This document shows positions 1 to 10,124 of a stretch of DNA of 64,000 nucleotides, in pieces. How positions within the stretch are numbered: position 1 is the first letter of the stretch; the number at the start of each line of letters is the position of its first letter. A model generated the notes under the pieces. The model was not told the origin of the DNA and did no database searches. It saw only the letters and a list, made by a program, of their open reading frames with translations. Origin of the DNA: Sphingomonas panacis (GTDB lineage Bacteria > Pseudomonadota > Alphaproteobacteria > Sphingomonadales > Sphingomonadaceae); NCBI RefSeq assembly GCF_001717955.1, contig NZ_CP014168.1, positions 3,443,501 through 3,507,500 on the forward strand, written 5' to 3'. A program made the translations under genes and the position numbers.

Positions 1-1376
1 GAGGTCGTGCCGTGGCGGGGCTTTCCCGGCATGTTCATACCCTCGGCCGTCGGCTGGGGCGTGCTCGCGCTGGCGGCGCTGCTCTCCGTCGCGGGTCATC
101 TGCGCCTCGCACGCGCATGGCGCGAGCATGCAGGGCAGCATCAGCGTCAGACCGGCGCGGTGTTCATATCCAGCCTGATCGGCCTCGTCGCGCTGACCGG
201 GTTCGCCTTCCCCGCGCTCGGCATCAATGCCTATCCGTGGCCCGTCCTGCTCCTGCCGCTATACTCGGTGGTGCTGGTCTACGGTATCCTGCGCCACCGC
301 TTCATGGCAGCGGACCTGTGGGCGCGGCGCGGCCTCGTCTGGCTGCTGCTGGTCGCCGGAGCGGGCGCCGCCAGCGCGCTCATCGCGGCGCTGCCCCTCG
401 CGCTCGCCGGGCGTCCTGCCGGGCTGTTCGCAACCTGGGCGGCGTTGGCCGCGACGCTGGCGCTGGGGCTGATGATCCTTGCGCCGTTGAAGCGGCTTGC
501 TGACCGCGTCGCCTTCCCCGGCGGGCGAGTCAGCGAGGCGGACGTGGCCAACTGGCGCGACCGATTGGCTGCGGCGCCAGATGAAGGAGCCCTTGTCGAG
601 GCGGCGCGCGGCTTGCTGCGCGACCGACTGAACCTCCCTGCCGACGGCCCGACGCTCACCGTCGCGGGTGATGTCGTGGCTTTGGTCGGCTGGGACGATG
701 CCCCGCCCCCCACCCGCCACGTCGCCGAGCGCTTCGCCATCATCGTCGCCGAAAGCGCGCGCCGTCTTGCCGCCGCTCGGCTGCTGGTCGAGGCAGAGCG
801 CGAGGCCCGCCTCGCCGAGATCGGCGCGCTCGCGGCGACGATCGCGCACGACCTGCGCAATCCGCTCGGCATCGTCCAGATGGCCGCGACCGGCGCCCCG
901 GCGGAGGTGCGCGCCGAGATCGGCGAACAGGTCGCGCGGATGAACCACCTCGTCACCGACATCCTCGACTATGCGCGCGCCTGGACGATAGCGCCGCAGC
1001 CGCTGCGGGTCGCCGATCTGGTCGCAGCGCTCGGGGTGGAGGCGCAGATACCGGACGACCTGACCCTCGTCGCCGACCGCCAGGCGCTGCTGCGCGTGCT
1101 GACGAATCTCGTCGATAATGCGCGCGCGCTCGGCACGCGGGTCGCGGTCTTCGCCGACCGTGAGCCGCTCGTCCTCGACGTCTGCGACGATGGCCCGGGG
1201 ATCGCGCCGGAGATCGTCGACAGCCTGTTCCGCCCTTTCGTGTCCCGGCGCCCCGGCGGCACCGGGCTGGGCCTCGCGATCGTCCGCCGGATCATGGAGG
1301 CGCATGGCGGCACCGTCACACTCGCCCATCGTGAGGGCTGGTCGACCTGTTTCCGCCTGACCTTCGGAGCAAAGCC

Positions 1377-1380
<4 letters not shown>
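1..1380 (+). CDS. Membrane sensor histidine kinase, 5' end cut off by the window edge
   Basis: The frame is open from base 1, so the true start lies upstream; 459 residues are visible. The first ~170 residues contain about five to six hydrophobic segments, and then a soluble linker leads into a HisKA domain with the phospho-acceptor motif IAHDLRNPLG (histidine codon near base 847). An HATPase_c domain follows, with N-box NLVDNARALG, G1 box DDGPGIAP and G2 box GTGLGLAIVRRIM. It should autophosphorylate on His and pass phosphate to the Asp of its partner. The stop overlaps the start of the next gene (ATGA), so kinase and sigma-54 activator form a translationally coupled pair. The signal it senses cannot be read from the sequence. 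Family assignment is firm; the missing N-terminus could hold more membrane segments. Confidence 0.9.
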
Positions 1381-2717
<1,337 letters not shown>

Positions 2718-2759
2718 GCCAGTTGCGGTCGTTCAGAACGCCGCCCGGGCTCCCAAACG

Positions 2760-3129
2760 CTAATCGCGATTGGAGCATCCGGCGATCACCTGGCTTTTCC
2801 GCTGCCTCTTGGACAGGAAATCGACCGCACCTGCCTTCATCGCGTGCGCCGTCATCGGCATATCGTCATGCCCGGTGACGAAAATGAGCGACACCGTGAT
2901 GCCTTGCTTTGCCAAATCGCGACTGGAACCCCATGCCTCAGGTCTGCAATGTGCGGATATTTCACCACAGGCAACACACGGGGCACAGCACCCCGATCTC
3001 AAGCGCTATCGCCGCCGCATAGCTGCGTCTCCAGCTCGACCGAATGGACCAGAGAGTCCATCGATCCACGCGCAAGCGGATCGCGTTCGATCATCGCGAC
3101 CGGCGGCGTGTCACAGTCGGCCTGGAGTG
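2760..3129 (-). pseudogene. Decayed FixJ-like response regulator receiver domain
   Basis: Two minus-strand frames together rebuild a FixJ-family receiver. From about 3105 down to 3010 one frame reads PPVAMIERDPLARGSMDS and then VELETQLCGGDSA before a stop, which matches the family N-terminus (V-x-DDDP-x-R, then the LE-T-x-x-F-x-SA segment). From about 2945 to 2790 another frame reads LAKQGITVSLIFVTGHDDMP and then AHAMKAGAVDFLSK, which matches the beta4 to beta5 region with the conserved lysine. The phospho-acceptor region between them is scrambled, one acidic-cluster residue is lost (IERD for IDDD), and no LuxR-type HTH follows. No intact start codon is visible. It is a non-functional remnant; similarity was judged by eye. 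Confidence 0.7.
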
Positions 3130-3259
3130 ATCGGCCTCAGGCAAGGGAGATCTCCGAGCGGGGCAGCGTGCGGATACACCAAATCGGCTCTGCTTCATAC
3201 AAGCGGGACGAAGCTTCATGGTTTACCGGCACGCTTCCCTGGCCTTTTGGAGCAAAGCG

Positions 3260-3862
3260 ATGACGGCTTCCACGTTCAGCGCGAACGACGCGCGTGCCAT
3301 CGGTAACTGGCGGGGCGTCGAGATCGCCGTCGCGCCGCGCGACGCCGTGACCGCGCAGGTCGAAATCGCGGCTGCGGGCATGTTCACGCACGAACTGGCG
3401 GCGGATGGCCCGGCGGGCGGGCTGCTCGACCTGGACACCGCGATGGGCGGCGCTGTGACTCGGCTGCGAAGCGACGGCATCTTCCGGGCCGCGCCCGGCG
3501 AAGTGCTGGCGTTATCGCATGTCGTACCGCCGGTGAAAGCCTCGACCGTTCTGCTGGTCGGAATGGGTGATCCCGCAGCTTGGGAAGCAACCACTTTGCA
3601 TGGCGCGGTATCCGCTGCGGCGGCGGAGGTGCTGCGCCGTGATGCAGCCTCGGCCTGTTTCGCGCCGAGCCTGCTCGATAGCGGCATCCACACCGTCGAT
3701 CCCGATGCGGTGGCGGCGCAGATGCTCGGCGGGTTGCTGCGTGGCCTCGCGGCGTCACCGGACACATCACTGAACGTCTGGATATTCTGCACTGGCTTGG
3801 CCCATATAGAATCGACACGGGCAGCATTCGCCAAGGCGTTCGCGGCGCTCCCCAGCGCCTGA
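3260..3862 (+). CDS. Orphan M17 leucyl aminopeptidase N-terminal domain protein
   Basis: This 200-residue protein resembles only the N-terminal, macro-like domain of M17 leucyl aminopeptidases: GGLLDLDTAMGGAVTRL, then GIFRAAPGEVLAL, then VKASTVLLVGMGD. The C-terminal catalytic domain with its two metal ions is absent. I chose the ATG at 3260 rather than one at 3218 because GGAG precedes it at the right distance and the longer N-terminus does not look conserved. It could be a stand-alone regulatory or structural domain, or the remains of a truncated pepA-like gene. It lies upstream of the NarL-type regulator on the same strand. The function is unknown. Confidence 0.65.
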   Translation: MTASTFSANDARAIGNWRGVEIAVAPRDAVTAQVEIAAAGMFTHELAADGPAGGLLDLDTAMGGAVTRLRSDGIFRAAPGEVLALSHVVPPVKASTVLLVGMGDPAAWEATTLHGAVSAAAAEVLRRDAASACFAPSLLDSGIHTVDPDAVAAQMLGGLLRGLAASPDTSLNVWIFCTGLAHIESTRAAFAKAFAALPSA

Positions 3863-3937
3863 TTTGGCGGCAACATGCTTGCCCAGCCGCGCGAGAGCGA
3901 CGAACGTGCTGACCTGCCCCTGCAAAAAGGTCCCTTG

Positions 3938-4567
3938 GTGCCAACTCCCGCCGCGATCCGCATTCTCGTCGTCGACGACCATCCGTTCCTGCGCGAAGGC
4001 GTGCGAGCGGTGGTCGAGACCCAGCCCGACATGCGTGTGGTCGGTGAGGCGGAATCGGGCGACGCAGCGATCCGCCTTCATGCAGAGTTGATGCCGGACG
4101 TCGTCTTGATGGACCTGCAGATGCCCGGGCTCAGCGGCGATCAGGCCATCACCGCGATCCGTAAACGATCGCCCGGCGCGCGAATCGTCGTACTGACGAC
4201 ATATGACGGCGACGCGCATGCACTCCGCGCGCTTCGTGCCGGTGCGGCCGGCTATCTCCTCAAGAGCAGCCTGCGCAAGGATTTGCTCCAAGCGATCCGC
4301 TCGGTTCACGCCGGCGGCAAGCATCTCGACGCACATATCGCGACGGACATCGCGCTCCACGTCGTATCGGAAGCGCCGAGCGAGCGGGAAATCGCCGTCC
4401 TGTCGCTGGCGGCGCAGGGCAATTCGAACAAGCAGATCGCCTTTCGGCTCGGCATATCGGAAGACACGGTGAAAGCGCACATGAAGGCGCTGTTCTCGAA
4501 GCTCGGGGCCGCCGATCGGACCCATGCCGTCACCATCGCGGCGAAGCGCGGCCTTATCGATCTATAG
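3938..4567 (+). CDS. NarL/LuxR-family two-component response regulator
   Basis: The receiver domain opens with IRILVVDDHPFLREGV, has phospho-acceptor Asp in DVVLMDLQMPG and the signature lysine in YLLKSS. The C-terminal LuxR-type helix-turn-helix reads SEREIAVLSLAAQGNSNKQI followed by RLGISEDTVKAHMKALFSKL. I chose the GTG at 3938 because AAAGG lies seven bases upstream and the family normally begins just before the IRILVVDD strand; an ATG at 3875 in the same frame would add 21 unconserved residues. It should bind DNA as a phosphorylated dimer. No histidine kinase is adjacent, so it is an orphan in this window and its partner is unknown. Confidence 0.9.
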   Translation: MPTPAAIRILVVDDHPFLREGVRAVVETQPDMRVVGEAESGDAAIRLHAELMPDVVLMDLQMPGLSGDQAITAIRKRSPGARIVVLTTYDGDAHALRALRAGAAGYLLKSSLRKDLLQAIRSVHAGGKHLDAHIATDIALHVVSEAPSEREIAVLSLAAQGNSNKQIAFRLGISEDTVKAHMKALFSKLGAADRTHAVTIAAKRGLIDL

Positions 4568-4893
4568 CGCCCGAGCGCGCCTCTTCCGAAAGACATCATC
4601 GCGGGCGGTTAACGGCTGGCGAAATGGTCGAGCGACTGCCGGCGAGGCGCGCGCCGACGCTGGAACGTCGGTGCGCCTCGTAACTCCGCACAACCTCCGG
4701 GCCTTTGCGCGCCCAGCGGATCGCGTGCCGATGCGCTGAAATACCCGAAAGCGGGTGTCGCGGTCCCCCCTTTCGAGATCGTCGCAGGGCTGATTGCCGG
4801 TACAGTCGCCCTCATGTTCGAAACCGGCCCCAAACCGCGACCGAAGCGCGACTCAACTCGACCGGAGCGAGCCTTGTTCGGTGGAGCTACCCG

Positions 4894-5490
4894 ATGCTGA
4901 CCGCGCTGCCGCAACCCAGCGCGCGTCCGCATCCCACGGCTTTGGGAACCATGCCGCATTGCCCGAGAGAATTGCTCGCGCATGCCCGCCGCACCCTTGA
5001 ACATGACCCCGAGGCCGCGCGCGCGTACCTGGATCGGCTCGAGGCTCTCCTCACCGTCAATGACCCGGCCGTTGACAGCATCCTCCTGCCGGCGATGCCG
5101 CCGGACGTACTGGACCGCAGAATGATCAAGGGCGGACTGGCGTCATGGCAGATACGCCGCGTCGCCGAGCATGTCGAAGCGTGGCTGGCTGGCCCTGTGA
5201 CGGTGGAAACGCTGGCTGAGATCGTCCGGCTCAGCACCGGGCATTTCTGTCGCGCGTTCAAGGTCAGCGTCGGCGAGACCCCGCATAACTTTCTGATACG
5301 GCGACGGGTACGGCGCGCGCAGTCGTTGATGCTGCGCACCCGCGATCCGCTCAGTCAGATCGCCATCACGTGCGGCCTTACCGACCAGGCCCACCTCACC
5401 CGCCTGTTCCGGCGACGGGTCGGCGAGACGCCGCTCAATTGGCGGCGCAATTGGGCGCATCTGTCATCCTCATCAGTCGCGCACGTCTAG
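4894..5490 (+). CDS. AraC-family transcriptional regulator
   Basis: The 198-residue protein carries a C-terminal AraC/XylS DNA-binding domain (residues ~85-185) with two helix-turn-helix units: TVETLAEIVRLSTGHFCRAF and then DPLSQIAITCGLTDQAHLTR, ending in the typical FRRRVGETPLNWRR. The short N-terminal part has no recognisable effector domain. I chose the ATG at 4894 because GGAG lies nine bases upstream; the frame stays open to 4705 but that stretch looks non-coding. It stands directly before the forward gene train beginning at 5537, so it is a reasonable candidate regulator of that train (inference from position only). Confidence 0.88.
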   Translation: MLTALPQPSARPHPTALGTMPHCPRELLAHARRTLEHDPEAARAYLDRLEALLTVNDPAVDSILLPAMPPDVLDRRMIKGGLASWQIRRVAEHVEAWLAGPVTVETLAEIVRLSTGHFCRAFKVSVGETPHNFLIRRRVRRAQSLMLRTRDPLSQIAITCGLTDQAHLTRLFRRRVGETPLNWRRNWAHLSSSSVAHV

Positions 5491-5536
5491 CGCAGCGCCC
5501 GCTCCGCATCATTCCTCAACCTCGAAAGATCGCCAG

Positions 5537-6199
5537 ATGTCCATCACCGCCACCGCGACGCCCGGGAAATCGCTGCTGTCGCCGCACGACCACATTCTGA
5601 TCCTGATCGACTTCCAATCGCAGATGGCGTTTGCGACCAAATCGATCGGCGCCGAACTGTTGCGGAACAACGCCGCGCTGGTCAGCCGCGCGGCCAAGTC
5701 TTTCGCCGTGCCGACGGTCCTGACCACGGTGGCGGAGAAGAGCTTCTCCGGCCCGATGTTCGACGAGATCGTCGAAGCGTTCGACGGGCAGCCGATGCTC
5801 GATCGCACGAGCATGAACACCTGGGAGGACACCGCAGTCATCGCCGAGGTCAACCGATTGGCGAAAGACCGGATCGTCTTTGCGGGCCTGTGGACCAGCG
5901 TCTGCATCGTCGGGCCGGTCGCGTCGGCGATCGATCAGGGCTTCGACTGCTATTTCATCGCAGATGCCTGCGGCGACATTTCGATCGAAGCGCACGACCG
6001 CGCCGTCCAGCGCATGATCCAGCTCGGCGCGAAGCCGATGACGTCGCTTCAGTACCTGCTCGAACTCCAGCGCGACTGGGCGCGGACGGAAACCTACGAG
6101 TCCACCACCGGCATCGCGACGAAATGGGGCGGCGCCTACGGGCTCGGCGTCACCTACGCCAAGACGATGTTTGGTGCGTCCGAGGGCGGACACGCCTGA
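5537..6199 (+). CDS. Isochorismatase-family (YcaC-like) cysteine hydrolase
   Basis: The protein has the isochorismatase fold: the first strand with the catalytic Asp (ILILIDFQSQMAF), a lysine in the middle region (TTVAEKSFSG) and the nucleophilic Cys in LWTSVCIVGPVASAI. Its 220 residues and the tail with TRLSYxx-like LGAKPMTSLQYLLELQRDWA match the YcaC-type branch, whose true substrates are poorly known. It is probably cytoplasmic, as no signal peptide is visible. It is the first gene of the train running to 12.6 kb, and the next gene starts 36 bases after its stop. Confidence 0.88.
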   Translation: MSITATATPGKSLLSPHDHILILIDFQSQMAFATKSIGAELLRNNAALVSRAAKSFAVPTVLTTVAEKSFSGPMFDEIVEAFDGQPMLDRTSMNTWEDTAVIAEVNRLAKDRIVFAGLWTSVCIVGPVASAIDQGFDCYFIADACGDISIEAHDRAVQRMIQLGAKPMTSLQYLLELQRDWARTETYESTTGIATKWGGAYGLGVTYAKTMFGASEGGHA

Positions 6200-6235
6200 A
6201 TTCAGTTGAACCATCTTCACGGAAGGAACGTCTCG

Positions 6236-7072
6236 ATGAGCTTTGTCACGACGCAGGATGGCGCCGATATCTTTTACAAGGACTGGGGTTCCAAAGAGGC
6301 CCAACCGATCATGTTCCACCACGGCTGGCCGCTGTCGTCCGACGATTGGGACGGGCAGATGTTGTTCTTCCTCAACAACGGCTACCGCGTCGTCGCACAT
6401 GACCGCCGCGGACATGGCCGCTCGTCGCAGATCGGCACCGGCCACGACATGGATCATTATGCATCCGACGCGGCGGCGGTTGCCGATCATCTCGATCTGC
6501 GCAACGCCGTTCATATCGGCCACTCGACCGGTGGCGGCGAAGTCGCGCGCTACGTGGCGAGACATGGCCAGCCGAATGGCCGCGTCGCCAAGGCGGTATT
6601 GGTCAGCTCGGTCCCGCCGATCATGGTCAAGGCGCCGAACAATCCGGATGGCCTTCCCATCGAATTTCTCGACGGCATCCGTCAGGCGCTGGCGGACAAT
6701 CGCGCCGCGATGTTTCGGGATTTCGCCGCCGGCCCGTTCTACGGCTTCAACCGCCCGGGCGCCAAGGTGATCGAGGCAGTGGTCGACAATTGGTGGCGTC
6801 AGGGCATGATGGGCAGCGCACAGGCCCATTACGCCGGCATCAAAGCCTTTTCGGAGACCGACCAGACGGAGGATCTGAAAGCGATCACGGTGCCGACGCT
6901 CGTGCTGCAGGGCGATGACGATCAGGTGGTGCCGTACAAGAACGCGGCGGTGAAGCAGGCCGAGCTGCTGCCGAACGCCACGCTCAAGATCTATCCTGGC
7001 TATCCGCACGGCATGCTGACGGTGAACGGCGATGTCATCAACCCCGATTTGCTCGCCTTCGTGCGCGGTTGA
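6236..7072 (+). CDS. Alpha/beta hydrolase, non-haem chloroperoxidase/arylesterase type
   Basis: This 278-residue protein is a canonical alpha/beta hydrolase: oxyanion-hole motif FHHGWPLSSDDWD, nucleophile elbow IGHSTGGGEVARYV with the catalytic Ser, a late Asp in LVLQGDDDQVVPY and the catalytic His in YPGYPHGMLTVNG. The order and spacing fit the cofactor-free haloperoxidase/esterase group (tryptophan-rich cap, about 275 residues). I chose the ATG at 6236 because GGAAGGA lies just upstream; an in-frame ATG at 6206 lacks a ribosome site. The natural substrate is unknown. Pairing with an isochorismatase-fold hydrolase in front and XapX behind is a recurring neighbourhood in proteobacteria (from memory). 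Confidence 0.9.
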   Translation: MSFVTTQDGADIFYKDWGSKEAQPIMFHHGWPLSSDDWDGQMLFFLNNGYRVVAHDRRGHGRSSQIGTGHDMDHYASDAAAVADHLDLRNAVHIGHSTGGGEVARYVARHGQPNGRVAKAVLVSSVPPIMVKAPNNPDGLPIEFLDGIRQALADNRAAMFRDFAAGPFYGFNRPGAKVIEAVVDNWWRQGMMGSAQAHYAGIKAFSETDQTEDLKAITVPTLVLQGDDDQVVPYKNAAVKQAELLPNATLKIYPGYPHGMLTVNGDVINPDLLAFVRG

Positions 7073-7100
7073 TCCACGCTTATGCGCGAGGAGCCTCGCA

Positions 7101-7355
7101 ATGAAGCCCTACCTCCTGTCACTCGGCGCCGGCCTCCTGGTCGGCATCGTCTACAGCCTTCTTAACGTCAAATCCCCGGCGCCGCCGGTGATCGCACTGA
7201 TCGGTCTGCTCGGCATTCTGCTGGGCGAGCAGATCGTGCCTGTCGTCAAGCGAGTCATCGGTGGTCAGCCCGCGGCGCAGGCGGTGAGCGCCGCTTGCAC
7301 CGAACCTGTCCTCGGCCGGCTGCCCGGCGATCCCGATACCCAGCGAAAAGCATGA
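7101..7355 (+). CDS. XapX-domain (DUF1427) small membrane protein
   Basis: This 84-residue protein has two hydrophobic helices (LLSLGAGLLVGIVYSLL and PPVIALIGLLGILLGEQIV) separated by NVKSPAPP, which is the XapX/DUF1427 signature. The ATG at 7101 follows GAGGAG at a good distance. The C-terminal ~30 residues are hydrophilic and unconserved. Its stop overlaps the next gene (ATGA), so it is translationally coupled to the amidohydrolase. The family was named from a xanthosine-transport locus, but its biochemical role is not established. Confidence 0.85.
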   Translation: MKPYLLSLGAGLLVGIVYSLLNVKSPAPPVIALIGLLGILLGEQIVPVVKRVIGGQPAAQAVSAACTEPVLGRLPGDPDTQRKA

Positions 7356-9202
7356 CCATGACCGATCTGATCCTCGTCAACGCCAAGATCGCGACACTCG
7401 ACCGGGAAAACCCGCAGGCCCAGGCGGTCGCGATCCGCGACGGCAAGTTCCTCGCCGTCGGCACCGAGCAGGACGTGCGCGCCGCCGCGCCTCAGGCGCA
7501 GGTGATCGACGCGAAGGGTCGGCGCGTCATTCCCGGGTTGATCGACAGCCACATGCACATCATCCGTGGCGGGCTGAACTACAACATGGAGCTGCGCTGG
7601 GACGGTGTGCCAAGCCTCTCCGAAGCGATGGCGATGCTCAAGCGCCAGGTCGACAACACGCCCGCGCCGCAGTGGGTGCGGGTCGTCGGCGGCTTCACGG
7701 AACATCAATTCGCCGAGAAGCGGCTGCCGACGATCGCCGAACTGAATGCGGTCGCGCCGGACACGCCCGTCTTCATCCTCCACCTCTACGACCGCGCCTT
7801 GCTCAACGCCGCCGCGCTGCGGGCGGTAGGCTATACCAAGGACACACCCAATCCGCCGGGTGGCGAGATCGTGCGCGACGCGGCCGGCAACCCGACCGGC
7901 CTGCTGCTCGCGCAGCCCAATGCGACGATCCTCTACGCGACTCTCGCCAAGGGGCCGAAGCTGCCGCCGGAGTACCAGCTCAACTCGACCCGGCATTTCA
8001 TGCGCGAGATGAATTCGCTCGGCGTGACCGGCGTGATCGACGCGGGCGGCGGATTCCAGAACTATCCGGACGACTATGCAATCATCGAGAAGCTGCACGA
8101 CGACGGGCAACTGACCGTGCGGATCAGCTACAATCTGTTCACGCAGAAACCCAAGGAGGAGCTTGCCGACTTCGCCGGCTGGGTGAAACAGGTCACGCCG
8201 GGCCAGGGTGACGACAGCTACCGGCATAACGGCGCGGGCGAGATGCTCGTGTATTCGGCGGCGGATTTCGAAGACTTCCGAGTGGAGCGCCCCGACATGC
8301 CGCCGAGCATGGAGAGCGATCTCGAGCCGGTCATCCGCCTGCTCGCCGAACACAAATGGCCGTGGCGGCTTCACGCCACCTACGACCAGACGGTCGGCCG
8401 CGCTCTCGACGTGTACGAGAAGGTGTCGCGCGACATCCCCTTCGACGGCATCCATTGGTTTTTCGACCATTGCGAGACGATCAGCGACCGCAACATTGAT
8501 CGGATCGCAGCCTTGGGCGGCGGCATCGCCGTCCAGCACCGCATGGCTTATCAGGGAGAGTATTTCGTCGAACGCTACGGCGCCCGCGCTGCCGAGCGCA
8601 CACCGCCCATCGCTAAGATGCTGGCGGCCGGGCTGCCGGTGGGCGGTGGCACCGACGCCACTCGCGTCGCGAGCTACAACCCGTGGGTGTCACTCAACTG
8701 GCTGGTGACGGGCAAGACGGTGGGCGGCCTGTCGCTCTATCCCGGCGCCAACCGCGTCAGCCGCGAGAAGGCGCTCGCGATGTGGACTCACGAGAACACG
8801 TGGTTCTCGAATGAGGTCGGCAAGAAGGGCCAGATCAAGGCCGGGCAACTCGCCGATCTGGCGGTCCTCTCCGGCGATTATTTCAGCGTGCCGGAGTCCG
8901 ACATTCCACACCTGCGCTCGGTGCTCACCCTGCTTGGCGGCACGGTGGTACATGGCGAGGGCGACTATGCCGATCTCGCGCCCAGACTGCCCCGCCCCAT
9001 GCCCGACTGGTCGCCGGTCGCGACGTTCGGCGGCTATCACCGCACGCCGGAAGCGAATGCGAAGCTGGCGCACGCCTGCGGCTGCGCCTCGGCATGCAAC
9101 GTTCACGGGCACGATCACGCCGCGGCGCTCGGTGCGTCCGCCCCAACCGCCGACGTGCAGACCTTCTGGGGGGCGCTCGGCTGCGGTTGCTGGGCGGTCT
9201 GA
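7352..9202 (+). CDS. YtcJ-type amidohydrolase (amidohydrolase family 3)
   Basis: The 616-residue protein has the amidohydrolase composite fold: an N-terminal beta-sandwich (LILVNAKIATLDRENPQAQA), the metal-binding HxH in GLIDSHMHIIRGG, later metal/catalytic histidines around LHATYDQTVGRA and FFDHCETISDRN, and the late Asp in GGGTDATRVASYNPW. This is the metal-dependent hydrolase family that includes YtcJ and some exoenzymes; the substrate is unknown. The last ~45 residues are an extra tail rich in Cys and His (HACGCASACNVHGHDH and GALGCGCWAV), which is unusual. The ATG at 7352 overlaps the XapX stop; an ATG at 7358 is equally possible. Confidence 0.88.
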   Translation: MTMTDLILVNAKIATLDRENPQAQAVAIRDGKFLAVGTEQDVRAAAPQAQVIDAKGRRVIPGLIDSHMHIIRGGLNYNMELRWDGVPSLSEAMAMLKRQVDNTPAPQWVRVVGGFTEHQFAEKRLPTIAELNAVAPDTPVFILHLYDRALLNAAALRAVGYTKDTPNPPGGEIVRDAAGNPTGLLLAQPNATILYATLAKGPKLPPEYQLNSTRHFMREMNSLGVTGVIDAGGGFQNYPDDYAIIEKLHDDGQLTVRISYNLFTQKPKEELADFAGWVKQVTPGQGDDSYRHNGAGEMLVYSAADFEDFRVERPDMPPSMESDLEPVIRLLAEHKWPWRLHATYDQTVGRALDVYEKVSRDIPFDGIHWFFDHCETISDRNIDRIAALGGGIAVQHRMAYQGEYFVERYGARAAERTPPIAKMLAAGLPVGGGTDATRVASYNPWVSLNWLVTGKTVGGLSLYPGANRVSREKALAMWTHENTWFSNEVGKKGQIKAGQLADLAVLSGDYFSVPESDIPHLRSVLTLLGGTVVHGEGDYADLAPRLPRPMPDWSPVATFGGYHRTPEANAKLAHACGCASACNVHGHDHAAALGASAPTADVQTFWGALGCGCWAV

Positions 9203-9227
9203 CTCACAACCGACGAGGAGAATGACG

Positions 9228-10124
9228 ATGAAACGCACCACATTCCTGCTCGCGCTCGCCTTGCTCGGCGCTGCGCCCGCCGCCCCCGTCCTCGCGCGCG
9301 ACGTGCCAGCAGCCGGCTACGCCGTCGGCCCGCAATATGACACGACTCACGTCTATGTCGCGCCGGACGATTTCGACCGCTTTGTGCAAAGCCTGCTCGC
9401 CACCTTCGGCGGCACCGCCACCAAGAAGGGCGCCTTTCAAGTAACGCCGACCAGCAGCAAGACGTGGTCCCAACTCGTATTGACGCCTGCGGGTTCGCTG
9501 TCCGTGTTCGGTTTCACCACGCCGGTGCCATATGGCTTCGGCGAGGAGCGCAACGGTTATCTCGTTACCGATATGGACGCGGCGGTGGATGCCGCGGTCA
9601 AGAGCGGGGCCGCGCGCCTCGTGACCACCTTTCCCGATCCGATCGGGCGCGATGCCGTGGTGCAGTGGCCGGGCGGCGTGAACATGCAGCTCTACTGGCA
9701 CACCGCCAAGCCAAACTATCCTGCGCTCGCAACCGTGCCGGAAAACCGGATCTACCTGACGGCCGATAGCGCCGACCGGTTTGTCGAGCATTGGACACGC
9801 TTCTCGCATGCGACAATAGTGTCGGACGACAAAGTCGCGCCGGGCGTCGAGATCGGCCAGCCTAACGCCACCTACCGCCGAATCCGCCTGACTTCGGGCT
9901 ATGGCCGGATGACGGTGATGGTGTCGAATGGCCAGTTGCCCTGGCCTTACGGCCGCGACATGACCGGCTATGAGGTTGCCGATCTCGCGGCCACGCTGTC
10001 CAAGGCGAACGCGGCCGGTGTCGAGACACTCGTTCCCGCCCACGTCGAACCGGGGCGGCAGTCCGCGATCGTCCGCTTCCCCGGCGGCTATATCGCCGAA
10101 ATTCACGCGGCAACGGCCTCGTGA
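9228..10124 (+). CDS. Exported VOC/glyoxalase-fold protein
   Basis: The 298-residue protein begins with a clear Sec signal peptide (MKRTTFLLALALLGAAPAAP, cleavage probably after VLA). The mature part has two similar halves in the style of the vicinal-oxygen-chelate fold, each running from a strand such as DTTHVYVAPDDFDRFVQSLL or NRIYLTADSADRFVEHW to a closing strand (VVQWPGGVNMQLYWH, IVRFPGGYIAEIH). The ATG at 9228 was chosen because GAGGAG lies 8 bases upstream, while the ATG at 9222 is too close. It probably acts in the periplasm; its ligand is unknown. Its stop overlaps the DoxX gene. Confidence 0.75.
   Translation: MKRTTFLLALALLGAAPAAPVLARDVPAAGYAVGPQYDTTHVYVAPDDFDRFVQSLLATFGGTATKKGAFQVTPTSSKTWSQLVLTPAGSLSVFGFTTPVPYGFGEERNGYLVTDMDAAVDAAVKSGAARLVTTFPDPIGRDAVVQWPGGVNMQLYWHTAKPNYPALATVPENRIYLTADSADRFVEHWTRFSHATIVSDDKVAPGVEIGQPNATYRRIRLTSGYGRMTVMVSNGQLPWPYGRDMTGYEVADLAATLSKANAAGVETLVPAHVEPGRQSAIVRFPGGYIAEIHAATAS

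Noticed and set aside
5516..7009. Long minus-strand open frame of about 497 codons
   Set aside because: It is the antisense shadow of the isochorismatase-fold and alpha/beta hydrolase genes, which carry clear catalytic motifs; the antisense product has none.
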